Positions 17,456-27,379 of a DNA stretch of 64,000 nucleotides are shown piece by piece; the stretch's first letter is position 1; every line of letters starts with the position of its first letter. The position numbers and the translations under genes were made by a program. The DNA is taken from the NCBI GenBank assembly GCA_903828785.1, contig CAIKNP010000010.1, forward strand, positions 1 to 64,000, given 5' to 3'. This DNA is from an uncultured Actinomycetes bacterium. GTDB taxonomy: Bacteria; Actinomycetota; Acidimicrobiia; Acidimicrobiales; RAAP-2. A model generated the notes under the pieces. It worked only from the letters and a program-made list of their open reading frames with translations, ran no database searches and was not told where the DNA came from.

Positions 17456-17991
17456 CAGGCCCCGAGCGAGGCGCGACGCAGAACCGAGATCATTTCGAGC
17501 GCGGTGTGGGCTGATTCGCGACCCTTGTTACTCTCGTCGGGCAGTGAGCGTTCCAGCGCCTGATCAATGGTGTTGGTCGTCAAGACGCCAAACACCACGG
17601 GGACGCCGCTCGCCAATTGCACGTCTTGAACGCCTCGCGCACACTCCCCCGCCACCACTTCGTAGTGACCGGTGTCACCGCGAATGACGGCACCCAGCGT
17701 AATAACGGCGTCAACCGTGCCCGCCTTGATCATGGTTTGGGCGAGCAGGGGAATTTCGAAGGCCCCGGGAACCCAAGCCAGGGTGATGTCGCGCCGATCA
17801 ACTCCCGCGTCGACGAGGGCGCTGAGGCAGGCCTCGAGCAATCGGGTCGTTATCCCCCCGTTAAAGCGCCCGCAGGCAATACCTATCCGCACGCCCCTAC
17901 CGTCGATGAGGGGCTCAAAGTACCGCCCAACCGTCGAACGCAACTGCTCGTCGGTCTGCGCCGCTAGTTCCGTTTCATTCGACGAGGTCAT
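17455..17991 (-). CDS. ribH: 6,7-dimethyl-8-ribityllumazine synthase
   Basis: Condenses the pyrimidine intermediate with dihydroxybutanone phosphate, the penultimate step of riboflavin synthesis. 178 residues. Family motifs: IACGRFNGGITTRLLEA, VPGAFEIPLLAQ, GAVIRGDTGHYEVVAGE with the catalytic histidine, and FGVLTTNTIDQALER. I chose the ATG at 17991, which has GGAGG six bases upstream and overlaps the ribBA end by 17 bases. Confidence 0.97.
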   Translation of the reverse strand: MTSSNETELAAQTDEQLRSTVGRYFEPLIDGRGVRIGIACGRFNGGITTRLLEACLSALVDAGVDRRDITLAWVPGAFEIPLLAQTMIKAGTVDAVITLGAVIRGDTGHYEVVAGECARGVQDVQLASGVPVVFGVLTTNTIDQALERSLPDESNKGRESAHTALEMISVLRRASLGA

Positions 17992-19198
17992 CGAGGCCCT
18001 CCAGTAGGTGTCCCATGCGCTCGCGCTTGGTGCGCAAGTAATCAATATTAAAAGCCGTGGGCGCACTCTCGAGGGGCACGCGTTCGACAATATTGAGACC
18101 AAAACCCTCGAGGCCCCCGTACTTGGCCGGATTGTTGGTCAACAATCGCATCGAACTTACGCCGAGATCAACCAGTATTTGGGCCCCTATTCCGTACTCG
18201 CGCGAGTCAACCGGCAAGCCCAGTTCGGTATTGGCGTCCACGGTGTCGGCCCCGTTCTCTTGCAGGGCGTAGGCCCGGATCTTGTGTCCGAGACCTATGC
18301 CCCGACCTTCGTGGCCGCGCAAGTAGACGACCACGCCCGCCCCTTCGGCCGCTATCTTCGCCAGAGCGGCCTGCAGCTGAGGGCCACAGTCGCAGCGTAG
18401 AGACCCCAAAGCGTCACCGGTTAGACATTCGGAGTGCACGCGCACCAATACTTCATGGGCAGCTTCGAGATCACCGTAGACCAGCGCCATGTGCTGTTCA
18501 CCATCGAGCACGCTTTCGTAGACGAAGGCGCGAAAGTCGCCGTGCACCGTCGGCAGTGAGGCTTCGGCGACCTGGCGTACGAGTTTTTCGTTTTGGCGCC
18601 GATAGCGAATCAAGTCGGCGATACTCACCAGCGGCAGATTGTGCTCGGCGGCGAAGGCCTCCAATTCGGGGAGTCGGGCCATATCGGCCTTGTCCTTGGT
18701 GACAATTTCGCACAGCACCCCCGAGGGGTACTTGCCAGCGAGGCGGCATAGGTCGACGGTGGCCTCGGTGTGCCCGGCGCGCTTCAAGACGCCACCGGTG
18801 CGGTAGCGCAGGGGGAAGATGTGGCCAGGTCGATTAAGGTCACTGGCCTTGGTGGCGGGATCGATGAGCGCCCGAATGGTCGCGGCTCGGTCGGCGGCCG
18901 AGATGCCGGTGGTGGTTCCGTGTCGGTAATCCACGGTCACCGTGAAGGCCGTTCGCTGGGCTTCGGTGTTGGCGACCACCATGAGTGGCAGGTCGAGTTC
19001 GTCAGCGCGCTCGGCTTCGAGCGGCGAGCAAATCACGCCCGACGTGTGCTCGAGAAAGAAGGCCATGGACTCCGCCGTGACGTCTTCGGCGGCCATAATC
19101 AGGTCACCTTCGTTTTCGCGGTCCTCATCGTCGACGACGATAATCATTCCGCCCCGCCGTAACTGCTCGAGAGCTTCTTCAATCGTTGACAGCGCCAC
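17975..19198 (-). CDS. ribBA: 3,4-dihydroxy-2-butanone 4-phosphate synthase / GTP cyclohydrolase II
   Basis: Bifunctional enzyme making both riboflavin precursors, from ribulose 5-phosphate and from GTP. 407 residues. The N-terminal RibB part has [18 protein letters not shown] (22-39), [22 protein letters not shown] and GHTEATVDL. The C-terminal RibA part has [20 protein letters not shown] with the zinc cysteines, [10 protein letters not shown] and NNPAKYGGL. It follows ribD directly; a separate riboflavin synthase gene (ribE) that commonly sits between them is absent. Confidence 0.98.
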   Translation of the reverse strand: MALSTIEEALEQLRRGGMIIVVDDEDRENEGDLIMAAEDVTAESMAFFLEHTSGVICSPLEAERADELDLPLMVVANTEAQRTAFTVTVDYRHGTTTGISAADRAATIRALIDPATKASDLNRPGHIFPLRYRTGGVLKRAGHTEATVDLCRLAGKYPSGVLCEIVTKDKADMARLPELEAFAAEHNLPLVSIADLIRYRRQNEKLVRQVAEASLPTVHGDFRAFVYESVLDGEQHMALVYGDLEAAHEVLVRVHSECLTGDALGSLRCDCGPQLQAALAKIAAEGAGVVVYLRGHEGRGIGLGHKIRAYALQENGADTVDANTELGLPVDSREYGIGAQILVDLGVSSMRLLTNNPAKYGGLEGFGLNIVERVPLESAPTAFNIDYLRTKRERMGHLLEGLDDLVE

Positions 19199-20184
19199 TA
19201 GATCTCCACGTCCATTCGAATATCGTCACCCAGTCGCTGCACATTGGTAAAACGTGCCCGACGTAGTTGCGCCAGCGTACCGGTCGAGAGGCCCCGCAGC
19301 GCCGCTGTCGTGGCGACGGCCCCCGCGAAGGCCGGCGCCACGTACCAGATCACGTGGTTAACGAGTCCGGCCTCCAAAAAGGCCGAGACCGTCGCCGGAC
19401 CGCCCTCGACGAGGACCTGCAAAATGTCGAGCTCGCCGAGTTCATCGAGGATACTCCCCAGTTCACCCGATCGCTCGAGACAGGGTCGCACCCGCGCCGC
19501 CGCGGGTGCCGAGCCCAGCACGACCCGCAGGGGCTCAAGAACAAGGTCCCCCAAGCGAGCGGTTAGGGCGGGGTCGTCACTACGCACCGTGCCCGCACCC
19601 ACGATGATGGCTTGACTCTGGGCGCGGACCACGTGGGCGTCGTGACGAGCCTGCGCACCCGTGATCCACTGCGAGGTTCCGTCGGCCATGGCGACGACGC
19701 CGTCGAGCGTACTGGCGACTTTGGCGACCACGTAGGGACGCCCAGTAACCCGGTGCCACAGATACGCGGCGAGCTGCGTTCGGACTGCCTCGGTGCCAAT
19801 ACCAGTGGTGACCGTGATGCCCGCGGCCCGTAGCGCGCTGACCCCGCCTCCGGCCACGCGGGGATCGGGGTCCAGGGTGGCCACCACAACCCGCGCGACG
19901 CCCGCTTCGACTATGGCGTCCACACAAGGGCCCGTTCGACCCACGTGCACGCAGGGCTCCAGGGTCACGACTAACGTGGCCCCTCGGGCGCGCTCGCCCG
20001 CCATGTGGAGCGCTTCGACCTCGGCGTGGGACTCACCAGGAATTTGGGTGTGGCCCCTACCCACTACCAGGCCATCGGCGTCGACAATGAGGCAACCGAC
20101 CCAGGGATTCGGTGGTGCGTGGTAGCGCGCTTTTTCACCTTCGACCATGGCCTCGGTCATGAGCGCGGTGAGGTCGAGCGTCAC
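19198..20184 (-). CDS. ribD: Riboflavin-specific deaminase/reductase
   Basis: Deaminates and then reduces the pyrimidine intermediate of riboflavin synthesis. 328 residues from the GTG at 20184, which overlaps the rpe stop as GTGA. The deaminase half has the zinc signature SHAEVEAL and LEPCVHVGRTGPC. The reductase half has VVAKVASTLDGVVAM, WITGAQARHDAHVVRAQ and VEGGPATVSAFLEAGLVNH. The reductase half is about 30 residues shorter than usual between VVLGSAP and the VEGG block; the substrate and NADPH motifs around this gap remain. Confidence 0.95.
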   Translation of the reverse strand: MTLDLTALMTEAMVEGEKARYHAPPNPWVGCLIVDADGLVVGRGHTQIPGESHAEVEALHMAGERARGATLVVTLEPCVHVGRTGPCVDAIVEAGVARVVVATLDPDPRVAGGGVSALRAAGITVTTGIGTEAVRTQLAAYLWHRVTGRPYVVAKVASTLDGVVAMADGTSQWITGAQARHDAHVVRAQSQAIIVGAGTVRSDDPALTARLGDLVLEPLRVVLGSAPAAARVRPCLERSGELGSILDELGELDILQVLVEGGPATVSAFLEAGLVNHVIWYVAPAFAGAVATTAALRGLSTGTLAQLRRARFTNVQRLGDDIRMDVEI

Positions 20185-20864
20185 GAAACGTCGCCCCACG
20201 CCACCTGACGAATTGCGGTCGCGGCGGCCAGGGGTTGGGGCTGAGCGAAGATTGCCGAGCCCGCCACCAAGATGTTGGCGCCCGCCTGCGCCGCAATCGG
20301 CGCGCTGTGCAAATCAATTCCCCCGTCGATTTCGAGGTCACAAGCGAGACCGCCTTCATCAATGTCTCGTCGTGCCCAGCGCACCTTGTCCATCACGTCG
20401 TGGATAAAAGACTGTCCACCGAAGCCCGGGTGCACGCTCATCACCATGAGGTAGTCGATGTCACCCAAAAAGGGGACCACCGCGTCGTAGGGGGTTTCGG
20501 GGTTAAGCACGAGACCGGCGCGCATTCCCAGGTCCCGAGCGTCACGCAGTAGAGCGCTCGTGCCGCCTACTTCGACGTGTACCGACACGCCATCGGCCCC
20601 AACGTTCGCGAAAGCCTCCAGGTAACGACCCGGATCACTCATCATTAGGTGACAGTCGAAGAAACGCTGGCTATAGGGACGCAGTGATTTTATGACGGGT
20701 GGTCCCATCGAAATGTTGGGGACGAAGTGTCCATCCATCACGTCGACGTGCAACCAGTCCGTCTCCGCATCGACCGCTTGCACTTGGGCGGCCAATACCC
20801 CAAAATCAGCCGCCAGAATCGAGGGCGCTATTCGTCGCGCGCCGATAGGACCGGGATCGATCAT
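20181..20864 (-). CDS. rpe: Ribulose-phosphate 3-epimerase
   Basis: Interconverts ribulose 5-phosphate and xylulose 5-phosphate in the pentose phosphate pathway and so adjusts the substrate of RibB. 227 residues, TIM barrel. Motifs: IAPSILAADFG, DWLHVDVMDGHFVPNISMGP, CHLMMSDP, MSVHPGFGGQSF and LEIDGGI. The ATG at 20864 is preferred over an in-frame GTG three codons upstream because a TAGTGT -10 box lies 7 bases before it. Confidence 0.97.
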   Translation of the reverse strand: MIDPGPIGARRIAPSILAADFGVLAAQVQAVDAETDWLHVDVMDGHFVPNISMGPPVIKSLRPYSQRFFDCHLMMSDPGRYLEAFANVGADGVSVHVEVGGTSALLRDARDLGMRAGLVLNPETPYDAVVPFLGDIDYLMVMSVHPGFGGQSFIHDVMDKVRWARRDIDEGGLACDLEIDGGIDLHSAPIAAQAGANILVAGSAIFAQPQPLAAATAIRQVAWGDVS

Positions 20865-20871
20865 GACCACC

Positions 20872-20877
20872 ACACTA
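20872..20877 (-). promoter_or_regulatory. -10 box of rpe (leaderless)
   Basis: TAGTGT on the minus strand, then 7 bases, then the rpe ATG at 20864. It lies in the 28-base gap after the fmt stop, so rpe-rib genes may be transcribed apart from def-fmt. Confidence 0.5.
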
Positions 20878-20892
20878 GGGGAGGCCGAGGGC

Positions 20893-21762
20893 CTAGCCCC
20901 ACGTTGCGTCAGGCGCTAGCCGGGCGCCACCCCACCACGACTGAGCCGTCATGGCGGTCGATCCTTCCGGCTGCACCAGCGTCAACCACAAGATACCGTC
21001 TCCAGTGGCGAGGCCGACGCCGCCGTCACGAACGACGAGCTCCCCCGGCGTGGCGGGAGTGGACTCGCCGCTGGCTTCGAGAACGCGGACGCGCTTTTGG
21101 GCAATTGTGCACCACGCTTTGCCGAGTCGCACGATGCGCTCGAGATCTTCGACGGGAATTTCGGGTCGCAGGTGAAAGGTATCACTGGTGAGCTTTTCGG
21201 CGTAGGTGGCCGGCCCCTTCTGAGCGCGAGCGTGGCCCAAGCGTGAAGGGGTGGCGAGAACCTCGACCAACAATTGGGCCCCCGACTCGGCCAATTCGGC
21301 CGTCAGGGCCTGGGCGGTCTTGGTCCCAATCGAGGTGCGCTTTTCGGCGTGAATCGGCCCCGTGTCCAGGGTGGCTTCGAGAGTCATGATCGTAACTCCG
21401 GTCTGGGCGTCACCGGCCAAAATGGCTCGCTCTACCGGCGCCGCGCCGCGCCAACGCGGCAAGAGTGAGAAGTGTACGTTGAGCATGGGTAGCACCGCCA
21501 GAACCTCGGGCTTGATCATGGCTCCGTAGGCCACCACGATGCCCCACTCGGCGTCCACGTCGGCCAGTTCGGCCACGCTATGCACCACCGGAATAGACAG
21601 GGCCGTCGCCGCTGCTTTTACCGGACTAGGCGAAAGTTGGTTACCTCGACCTCGACGCCTATCGGGTTGCGTGACCACCGCCAACACCTCGTGACCAGCG
21701 GCCACCAGCGCCCGGAGACTGGGGACCGCGGCCTCGGGGGTGCCGAAGAAGACCAGTCTCAC
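20893..21762 (-). CDS. fmt: Methionyl-tRNA formyltransferase
   Basis: Formylates initiator Met-tRNA from 10-formyltetrahydrofolate. 289 residues, slightly short. It has RLVFFGTPEAAVPSLRAL at the start, the folate-binding LNVHFSLLPRWRGAAPVERAI with the catalytic asparagine and histidine, and TLDTGPI. The C-terminal OB-like tRNA-binding domain is present but short. It begins directly after the def stop and works in the same cycle: Fmt adds the formyl group and Def removes it. Confidence 0.97.
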   Translation of the reverse strand: MRLVFFGTPEAAVPSLRALVAAGHEVLAVVTQPDRRRGRGNQLSPSPVKAAATALSIPVVHSVAELADVDAEWGIVVAYGAMIKPEVLAVLPMLNVHFSLLPRWRGAAPVERAILAGDAQTGVTIMTLEATLDTGPIHAEKRTSIGTKTAQALTAELAESGAQLLVEVLATPSRLGHARAQKGPATYAEKLTSDTFHLRPEIPVEDLERIVRLGKAWCTIAQKRVRVLEASGESTPATPGELVVRDGGVGLATGDGILWLTLVQPEGSTAMTAQSWWGGARLAPDATWG

Positions 21763-22293
21763 TCAGCTTCCTAAAAAGGTTGGGGTAGTTGCCGACGCTG
21801 TCTGCATTCGAATCTTACGAATCTCCTTGCGCGACTCCAGCGCTTGCTCCTCGGTCAGACAGTGCAGCAGCAGGTGACCGTCGAGGTGATCAGTTTCGTG
21901 TTGGAAGATGCGCCCGTGATATCCGTCAACCTCGAGGTCAAGCTCATTGCCATCGAGATCTAGTCCGACGAGGTGAACCTTGTTCGGTCGCACAACCTCC
22001 CAGCTGAGTCCGGGCACTGAGAGGCAGCCTTCTTCGTAGGTCCACTCACCACTGGTTTCGAGAATGCGCGGATTGATCACCGTGCGCGGACCCAAACCAT
22101 CCCCGGAGTCCCAGACGAACATCCGCTTCGAGATACCGACCTGATTCGCAGCCAGGCCCACGCCGGGTGCCCGGTACATCGTCTCGATCATGGTCTTGGC
22201 GAGGGCGACGATCTTGCCATCAATCTCGTCAATCGTTTGAGTAGCGATGCCCAAAACGGGGTCGCCGTAGGTACGAATGGGGAGAATACTCAC
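21763..22293 (-). CDS. def: Peptide deformylase
   Basis: Metalloenzyme that removes the N-formyl group from new proteins. 176 residues with all three motifs: GVGLAANQ (44-51), EGCLSVPG (metal ligand Cys90) and QHETDHLDG (His132, Glu133, His136). The usual HExDH is intact. The start is GTG at 22293, six bases after a TATCGT -10 box, so it is probably leaderless. def-fmt is a conserved pair. Confidence 0.98.
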   Translation of the reverse strand: MSILPIRTYGDPVLGIATQTIDEIDGKIVALAKTMIETMYRAPGVGLAANQVGISKRMFVWDSGDGLGPRTVINPRILETSGEWTYEEGCLSVPGLSWEVVRPNKVHLVGLDLDGNELDLEVDGYHGRIFQHETDHLDGHLLLHCLTEEQALESRKEIRKIRMQTASATTPTFLGS

Positions 22294-22299
22294 GACGCC

Positions 22300-22305
22300 A
22301 CGATA
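22300..22305 (-). promoter_or_regulatory. -10 box of def (leaderless)
   Basis: TATCGT on the minus strand, 6 bases before the GTG at 22293, inside the 51-base gap after the upstream hydrolase gene. No ribosome site is present. Confidence 0.5.
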
Positions 22306-22344
22306 GTTCCGCGCTGGCTGCTCGGAAGGTCACGCCGCAGGGAC

Positions 22345-23241
22345 TTAGTCAACTTCCGCCAAAAAGTCGCGCAGGGCCGCAAAGTACAACTCGGGTTGTT
22401 CGACGATAGCCATGTGGGAGGCGTCCGGTACGACCACCTGACGAACGTCGGGGATTTCGGCGACGAAGATCTCCTGGGTCTCAGAGGTCGCCTCGTCGTA
22501 TTCACCGGCGATCACGAGCGTGGGTACCGCAATCTGGGACAGGCGTTCGACGATGCTCCAGTCCCGCAGTGATCCGGTGGGTGAGAATTCGTAGTTGCCC
22601 CACATGGAGCCGTAGACCGAGGGATTCTCGCTCAAGAGCGCGAAACTCTTGGCCACGTGTTCGGGCATTGGGATACGACAGACGTGGCGCCCGTAGTACA
22701 CGTCAGCGGCCGCGACGTACTCGGGGTCAGTCTCGGTGCCGGCGGCTTCGTGACGGTCCAGCGCTGCTTCCACCTCGGGCGGCAGCAATGAGCGCAAGCG
22801 CTTCGCGCCCCGGGTCCAACTCTCCGAGGAAGGCAGGGCGTTGGAGATAATCAGCGAGCGCAGTCCCGTGGGGGCCCGAACGGCGTGCTCCGCGCCGAGC
22901 ATGCCACCCCAGGACTGGCCGAAGAGGTGGTAGTCGTCGGCCACGCCAATAGTGGTGAGGACACTGTTCAGCTCGTCAAGAAAGAGGTCGATGGTCCAAA
23001 AGTCCGCAGGCTGGTGGCGGAGGTCAGTGGACTTCCCGCAGCCCAGCTGGTCGTAGAAGATGACGGCCCTACCGTCCTCGGCGAGTTGATCCATGGTCTG
23101 CAGGTAGAGGTGGCTGCACCCGGGTCCACCGTGCAGGGTAACCAGCGGCGTCAGGGGCGAGGAGAGATCGCCCACCACTTTGAACCAGGTTTGGTACCCA
23201 TGAAAATCGATGTAGTCCTCGCGGGTCGCAATGTCGCTCAT
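22345..23241 (-). CDS. Prolyl aminopeptidase-like alpha/beta hydrolase
   Basis: Cytosolic peptidase-type hydrolase of family S33. 298 residues. It has the oxyanion block LHGGPGCSHLYLQ near residues 37-49, the nucleophile elbow GQSWGGMLG near 110-118, GEYDEA for the acid and DASHMAIVEQP for the histidine. Members often remove N-terminal proline. It interrupts the common priA-def-fmt order and has its own leaderless-type promoter (TACTAT, 6 bases, ATG), so it may be an insertion into the conserved cluster. Exact substrate unknown. Confidence 0.9.
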   Translation of the reverse strand: MSDIATREDYIDFHGYQTWFKVVGDLSSPLTPLVTLHGGPGCSHLYLQTMDQLAEDGRAVIFYDQLGCGKSTDLRHQPADFWTIDLFLDELNSVLTTIGVADDYHLFGQSWGGMLGAEHAVRAPTGLRSLIISNALPSSESWTRGAKRLRSLLPPEVEAALDRHEAAGTETDPEYVAAADVYYGRHVCRIPMPEHVAKSFALLSENPSVYGSMWGNYEFSPTGSLRDWSIVERLSQIAVPTLVIAGEYDEATSETQEIFVAEIPDVRQVVVPDASHMAIVEQPELYFAALRDFLAEVD

Positions 23242-23247
23242 GACTTA

Positions 23248-23253
23248 ATAGTA
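23248..23253 (-). promoter_or_regulatory. -10 box of the hydrolase gene (leaderless)
   Basis: TACTAT on the minus strand, followed by 6 bases and the ATG at 23241, in the 24-base gap after the priA stop. Confidence 0.5.
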
Positions 23254-23265
23254 GAACGCCGAGCC

Positions 23266-24957
23266 TCACTGCACTGCTAAACGCAGGCGACCTGTCCCGC
23301 GGACGCCACCGGCGAGAACGTCGGCCAGCACGGCCGACGAAGACGCCCTGAGGGAATACACCCCGTCGCGCTCACTCACCCGCAGTCGAGCATCGCTGAG
23401 GCTGCCGACGAAGGCCGCCGCTCCTTCACCAGAGACTTCAGCCACCCCCCCGTAGGGCGGGAGTCCCAAGGCTTGGGCCACCAGATCGTCGTCGATGCGC
23501 AGGGCCGACACGTCACGTTGCTCGAGGGCGTTGATGACCTCGTCACGGCGGCGCGTCTGCACCACGACGCCAGTGCTGGCGCTGGCCCTGGCCACGAGAC
23601 GGGCCGCTTTGACGACCGCCGCCACCGCCTCGTGTCGAGCGTTGGCCCGAGGGGCGAGCAGGTACTGGTCAAAATCCACGAAAATCACCACGCCGCAACG
23701 TCGCACGCGGCCAAAGACTGCCTCGGTACCCACAACCACCCGGGTACTGGGTTCCCCAAGCGTGGTGGCCGTTAACTCGCTTACCTCTTGACTCAATTGA
23801 GCGGCGACGTCGCGCGCCAGGGTCGTGACGCCAACGCGCACCCTCCGTAGGTTGGTCGCGGAACACGCTTGACAGAAGTTCTCGCGTTGAAGGTGTTCAT
23901 CGGGGCAGCGCAACTGGCCGTTGTCCTCGAGTTCGGCTTGGCCGCAGACTGCGCAGCGTGCCAATTCGCCACACTGCCGACAGGCGAAGAGCCTTCCGGT
24001 TCCCAGTCGCTGCAGGATTACCGCCACCGCCACCTTCTCCTCACCCTGGAGGGCGGTTCGGGCCGCTTGCAGGGCCGGGCCGGCGAGCACCCCCTCGTGA
24101 GGGTCGCGACCTCGGCGATCAACGATGGTCACCTCGGGCCATTCGTTTCGCGCGTCATCGTCCAGGTGCAGCGGTGCCAAAGCCGTTACGCTGGGCGTGG
24201 CCAAAACGGTACTGGCCCAAAAGGGCGCATCGTCACGACGACAACGTTCGCGCACCACCTCGGCGGCGTGCCACGTCGGTGATGCCTCCGAGCGGTATCC
24301 GTCATCGTCGGCGTCAATGACCACCGCAGCGCACAAGCGAGGCGTGGGGGCGAGCGCCGCGCCGCGGGCCCCGATGATCACTGGCCACTGGGCTCGCATG
24401 CGGTCCCACTGGCCCTCGCCCTGGGCCACCACGAGTCCGCGCTGTTCCAATCGGCCCCGCAAGCGCTGGGCCCACGCTTCGGTGGGCACCAGCACGAGCA
24501 GCGAACCATCGCGTGAACGCGTTTGTTCGTAGGCGCTGAGCACTAAATCCAGTGGGTCGTGCGTGGGGCCAAACTGCCAAACCCCGGCTTCGCGATGAGG
24601 GGGTGGTGACGCGAGGGCCGTTTTAGCGGGGGTGGGTGGCAAGGTCGTAACCAGGCGCGACGGTGACGCGGCGAGCAAAAACCGAGACAGTGGACTGGTC
24701 CAGCGCCACGCGCACCATTCGAGCAGACCCCAGAGCTCCGAGGGTGGTCCGAAACCCAACCACTTCACCAGTGGCTTTCGCGCCAGGTCCCCACTGGGTT
24801 CAACGTCACCGGCGACCCAGCCACGCACCGAGCGGCCGTTGAAATTCATGCGGACTCGATCCCCCGTGGCGAGCCCGGGGAAGGAAGAAGGAACGTCGTA
24901 GTCAAAGGCTCGATCAACCGCCGCCACTTCAGTGACGACCCGGACCACCCGAGACAC
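23266..24957 (-). CDS. priA: Primosomal protein N' (PriA), degenerate helicase
   Basis: Replication-restart protein. 563 residues, shorter than the 730-residue E. coli protein. The zinc-binding region is clear: CRQCGELARCAVC, then a further cysteine and histidine, then FCQAC. The ATPase motifs are lost: there is no GxTGSGKT loop, and the DEEH box reads DADD. This is the known state of actinobacterial PriA, which probably acts as a DNA-structure or protein-loading factor without unwinding. GTG start two bases after the metK stop. Confidence 0.9.
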   Translation of the reverse strand: MSRVVRVVTEVAAVDRAFDYDVPSSFPGLATGDRVRMNFNGRSVRGWVAGDVEPSGDLARKPLVKWLGFGPPSELWGLLEWCAWRWTSPLSRFLLAASPSRLVTTLPPTPAKTALASPPPHREAGVWQFGPTHDPLDLVLSAYEQTRSRDGSLLVLVPTEAWAQRLRGRLEQRGLVVAQGEGQWDRMRAQWPVIIGARGAALAPTPRLCAAVVIDADDDGYRSEASPTWHAAEVVRERCRRDDAPFWASTVLATPSVTALAPLHLDDDARNEWPEVTIVDRRGRDPHEGVLAGPALQAARTALQGEEKVAVAVILQRLGTGRLFACRQCGELARCAVCGQAELEDNGQLRCPDEHLQRENFCQACSATNLRRVRVGVTTLARDVAAQLSQEVSELTATTLGEPSTRVVVGTEAVFGRVRRCGVVIFVDFDQYLLAPRANARHEAVAAVVKAARLVARASASTGVVVQTRRRDEVINALEQRDVSALRIDDDLVAQALGLPPYGGVAEVSGEGAAAFVGSLSDARLRVSERDGVYSLRASSSAVLADVLAGGVRGTGRLRLAVQ

Positions 24958-24959
24958 GG

Positions 24960-26147
24960 TTAGAGCGCGAGTTCGCGGCGCAGCTCGTCGACGCGCGGCG
25001 TCTGCTCCCAGGTAAAGGCCGCGTCGTTACGACCGAAGTGTCCGTAGGCAGCGGTTGACTGGTAAATCGGTCGACGCAAGTCGAGATCGCGAATGATCGC
25101 GGCGGGGCGCAGGTCGAAGAGAGCCTCGACGGCCTTGGCAATGCGGTCACGGTCCACTCGCTCGGTGCCAAAAGTTTCCACCAGAAGTGAAACAGGGCGC
25201 GCGACGCCAATGGCGTACGCGACCTGCACTTCACAGCGCTCAGCCGCGCCGGAGGCCACCACGTGCTTGGCCACCCAACGGGCGGCGTAGGCGGCGGAGC
25301 GGTCCACTTTGGAAGGGTCCTTGCCCGAGAAGGCACCGCCGCCGTGACGGGCCATACCCCCGTAGGTATCCACAATGATTTTTCGACCGGTCAGTCCCGT
25401 ATCGGCGTGCGGACCGCCGAGCACAAATTTGCCCGAAGGATTCACGAAGACGCGCATACCCGAGGTGTCGAGATTGTCGGGCAGCATGGGTCGAATGATT
25501 TCCTCGGTTACGTCGCGCGTAATGGTTGCCAGGTCCACGCCTTCTTCGTGCTGGGTGGAAATCAGGACGGTATCCACCGCCACCGGCCGCCCATCCTCGT
25601 ACACCACGGTGACCTGCGTCTTACCGTCGGGGCGAAGATAGGGCACGGCCCCGCTTCGCCGGGCTTGGGTGAGGCGCATTGAAAGACGGTGCGCCAGCCA
25701 AATTGGCGTGGGCATGTAGTCGTCGTTGTCATTGCAGGCGTAACCGAACATCATTCCCTGGTCCCCCGCGCCGAGAGAATCCAGTTCATCCTCGAGCACG
25801 CCAGCCCGCTGCTCGTGTGAGGCGTCGACACCTCCGGCGATATCGGGACTCTGCTTGTCGAGGGAGACCAGAACGGCGCACGAGGCACCGTCAAAACCCT
25901 TGTCGGCGTTGTCGTAGCCGATGTCGATGATCGTCTTGCGGGCCAGAGCGTTGAGGTCGACGACCGCGGTAGTGGTAATTTCACCGGCCACCACGCATAG
26001 GCCGGTAGTCACGAGCGTCTCGCAGGCCACGCGGGCCATAGGGTCCAGCGCCAACATGGCGTCCAGTACTGCGTCCGAGACCTGATCAGCCATTTTGTCA
26101 GGGTGGCCTTCTGTGACCGACTCTGAGGTAAACCGCGTGCGCGACAT
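24960..26147 (-). CDS. metK: S-adenosylmethionine synthetase
   Basis: Makes SAM from methionine and ATP. 395 residues. Motifs: [20 protein letters not shown] at the start, [10 protein letters not shown] near 130 and the [19 protein letters not shown] block near 275. The ATG at 26147 is chosen because an AAGGAG site lies 7 bases upstream; a GTG one codon earlier overlaps the coaBC stop. No room exists for a SAM riboswitch. Confidence 0.98.
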   Translation of the reverse strand: MSRTRFTSESVTEGHPDKMADQVSDAVLDAMLALDPMARVACETLVTTGLCVVAGEITTTAVVDLNALARKTIIDIGYDNADKGFDGASCAVLVSLDKQSPDIAGGVDASHEQRAGVLEDELDSLGAGDQGMMFGYACNDNDDYMPTPIWLAHRLSMRLTQARRSGAVPYLRPDGKTQVTVVYEDGRPVAVDTVLISTQHEEGVDLATITRDVTEEIIRPMLPDNLDTSGMRVFVNPSGKFVLGGPHADTGLTGRKIIVDTYGGMARHGGGAFSGKDPSKVDRSAAYAARWVAKHVVASGAAERCEVQVAYAIGVARPVSLLVETFGTERVDRDRIAKAVEALFDLRPAAIIRDLDLRRPIYQSTAAYGHFGRNDAAFTWEQTPRVDELRRELAL

Positions 26148-26149
26148 CA

Positions 26150-27379
26150 CTACGCTCCTTGCGTCAACGTTGCAACAACCCTAGTCAACAGGCGCTCCGC
26201 TACCGCTTCTTTCGACGTCAATTCCACGACGTCGACCAATCCGTCGGGTGAAAGGATGGTCACGGCGTTCGTGGGTCCCGCGAATCCGACGCCCGGCTGA
26301 CTCACGTCATTCACGACGAGTAGATCGACGGGTTTACTTTCCAATTTGCGACGCGCGTGGTCCATAACCTGCGTCGTCTCTGCCGCGAAGGCGACGAGTA
26401 CTTGGCCGGGTGAACGCTGAGCGATGAGGGCCGCCACAATGTCGTCGGTGGCTTGAAGGACTACCACCGGCACGCCCTGATCCTTCTTAATCTTCTGCGC
26501 CGCTTCGTCCACGGTGAAGTCCGACACCGCCGCCGCCATGATGACGACGTCGGCGCTGGGAGCCAGGCTGAGAACCACGGACGCCATTTCGGAGGCTCGC
26601 TCGACGCGATGCAGGGTGACGCGACGGCGAAGATCGAGGGCAAGTTCCCTGTTCGACGCACTCACCAAGGTCACCTGCGCGCCGAGGCGCGCAGCAAGCT
26701 CGGCGATGGCGTAGCCCTGGTGCCCACTGGATCGATTCGTCAGCGTGCGCACGGGGTCGAGTGGCTCACTGGTGCCTCCAGCACTCACGAGGACGTGACG
26801 CCCACTGAGTGGCCCTCGGTATCCGTCCACAATGGCGCGCGCGAGTTCCACAATGGCCTCGGGTTCGGGGAGCCGACCGGCTCCTTCATCACCGCCGGCC
26901 AGCATTCCCACCACCGGTGGCATGATGAGAAATCCCCGCCGACACAGGATGGCCAGATTTTCTTGCACTGAAGGGTGTTCCCACATCTCGGTGTGCATTG
27001 CCGGGCAGAGCAAAACCGGAGCGGTCGTGGCGAGCACCGTGGCGCTTAAGAGATCGTTGGCTAAACCAGCGGCCAGGCGAGCGACGAAGTGAGCCGTGGC
27101 GGGCGCCACCACCACCAGGTCGGCGTGCTGGCCCAAGTAGGTGTGAGGACTCGGTGTCGCACTGTCGCCGTAGAGCGAGCTTCGTGCCGGCTCTGACGCC
27201 AGGGCACTGAAGGTAACGGGCCCCACGAAATGCAGCGCGTCGGGAGTGAGGACGGGAGAAACGAAGTATCCCGCGTCCATCAATTGACGAAGAATCAAGA
27301 TTGCCTTGTACGCGGCCACCCCACCGGTGACCCCCAGGACGATGCGCTTGGCGAGCGTCTTAGGCGTCTCGGTTGTCAC
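26150..27379 (-). CDS. coaBC: Phosphopantothenoylcysteine synthetase/decarboxylase
   Basis: Bifunctional coenzyme A enzyme. The CoaC flavoprotein half starts [16 protein letters not shown] and carries the catalytic [28 protein letters not shown] and [19 protein letters not shown]. The CoaB half has [25 protein letters not shown] and AAVSDF. About 409 residues. The start is uncertain: the GTG at 27379 overlaps the rpoZ end by 20 bases, and a TTG at 27394 is also possible. Neither has a good ribosome site, so coupling to rpoZ translation is likely. Confidence 0.95.
   Translation of the reverse strand: MTTETPKTLAKRIVLGVTGGVAAYKAILILRQLMDAGYFVSPVLTPDALHFVGPVTFSALASEPARSSLYGDSATPSPHTYLGQHADLVVVAPATAHFVARLAAGLANDLLSATVLATTAPVLLCPAMHTEMWEHPSVQENLAILCRRGFLIMPPVVGMLAGGDEGAGRLPEPEAIVELARAIVDGYRGPLSGRHVLVSAGGTSEPLDPVRTLTNRSSGHQGYAIAELAARLGAQVTLVSASNRELALDLRRRVTLHRVERASEMASVVLSLAPSADVVIMAAAVSDFTVDEAAQKIKKDQGVPVVVLQATDDIVAALIAQRSPGQVLVAFAAETTQVMDHARRKLESKPVDLLVVNDVSQPGVGFAGPTNAVTILSPDGLVDVVELTSKEAVAERLLTRVVATLTQGA

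Noticed and set aside
23266..24957. priA as a decayed pseudogene because helicase motifs are missing
   Set aside because: Loss of the ATPase motifs is usual for actinobacterial PriA, while the zinc-binding cysteines and the full frame are kept.
26148..26160. Possible SAM riboswitch before metK
   Set aside because: metK begins at the coaBC stop, leaving no leader; the same reasoning excludes an FMN riboswitch inside the rib genes and a T-box before tyrS or pheS.
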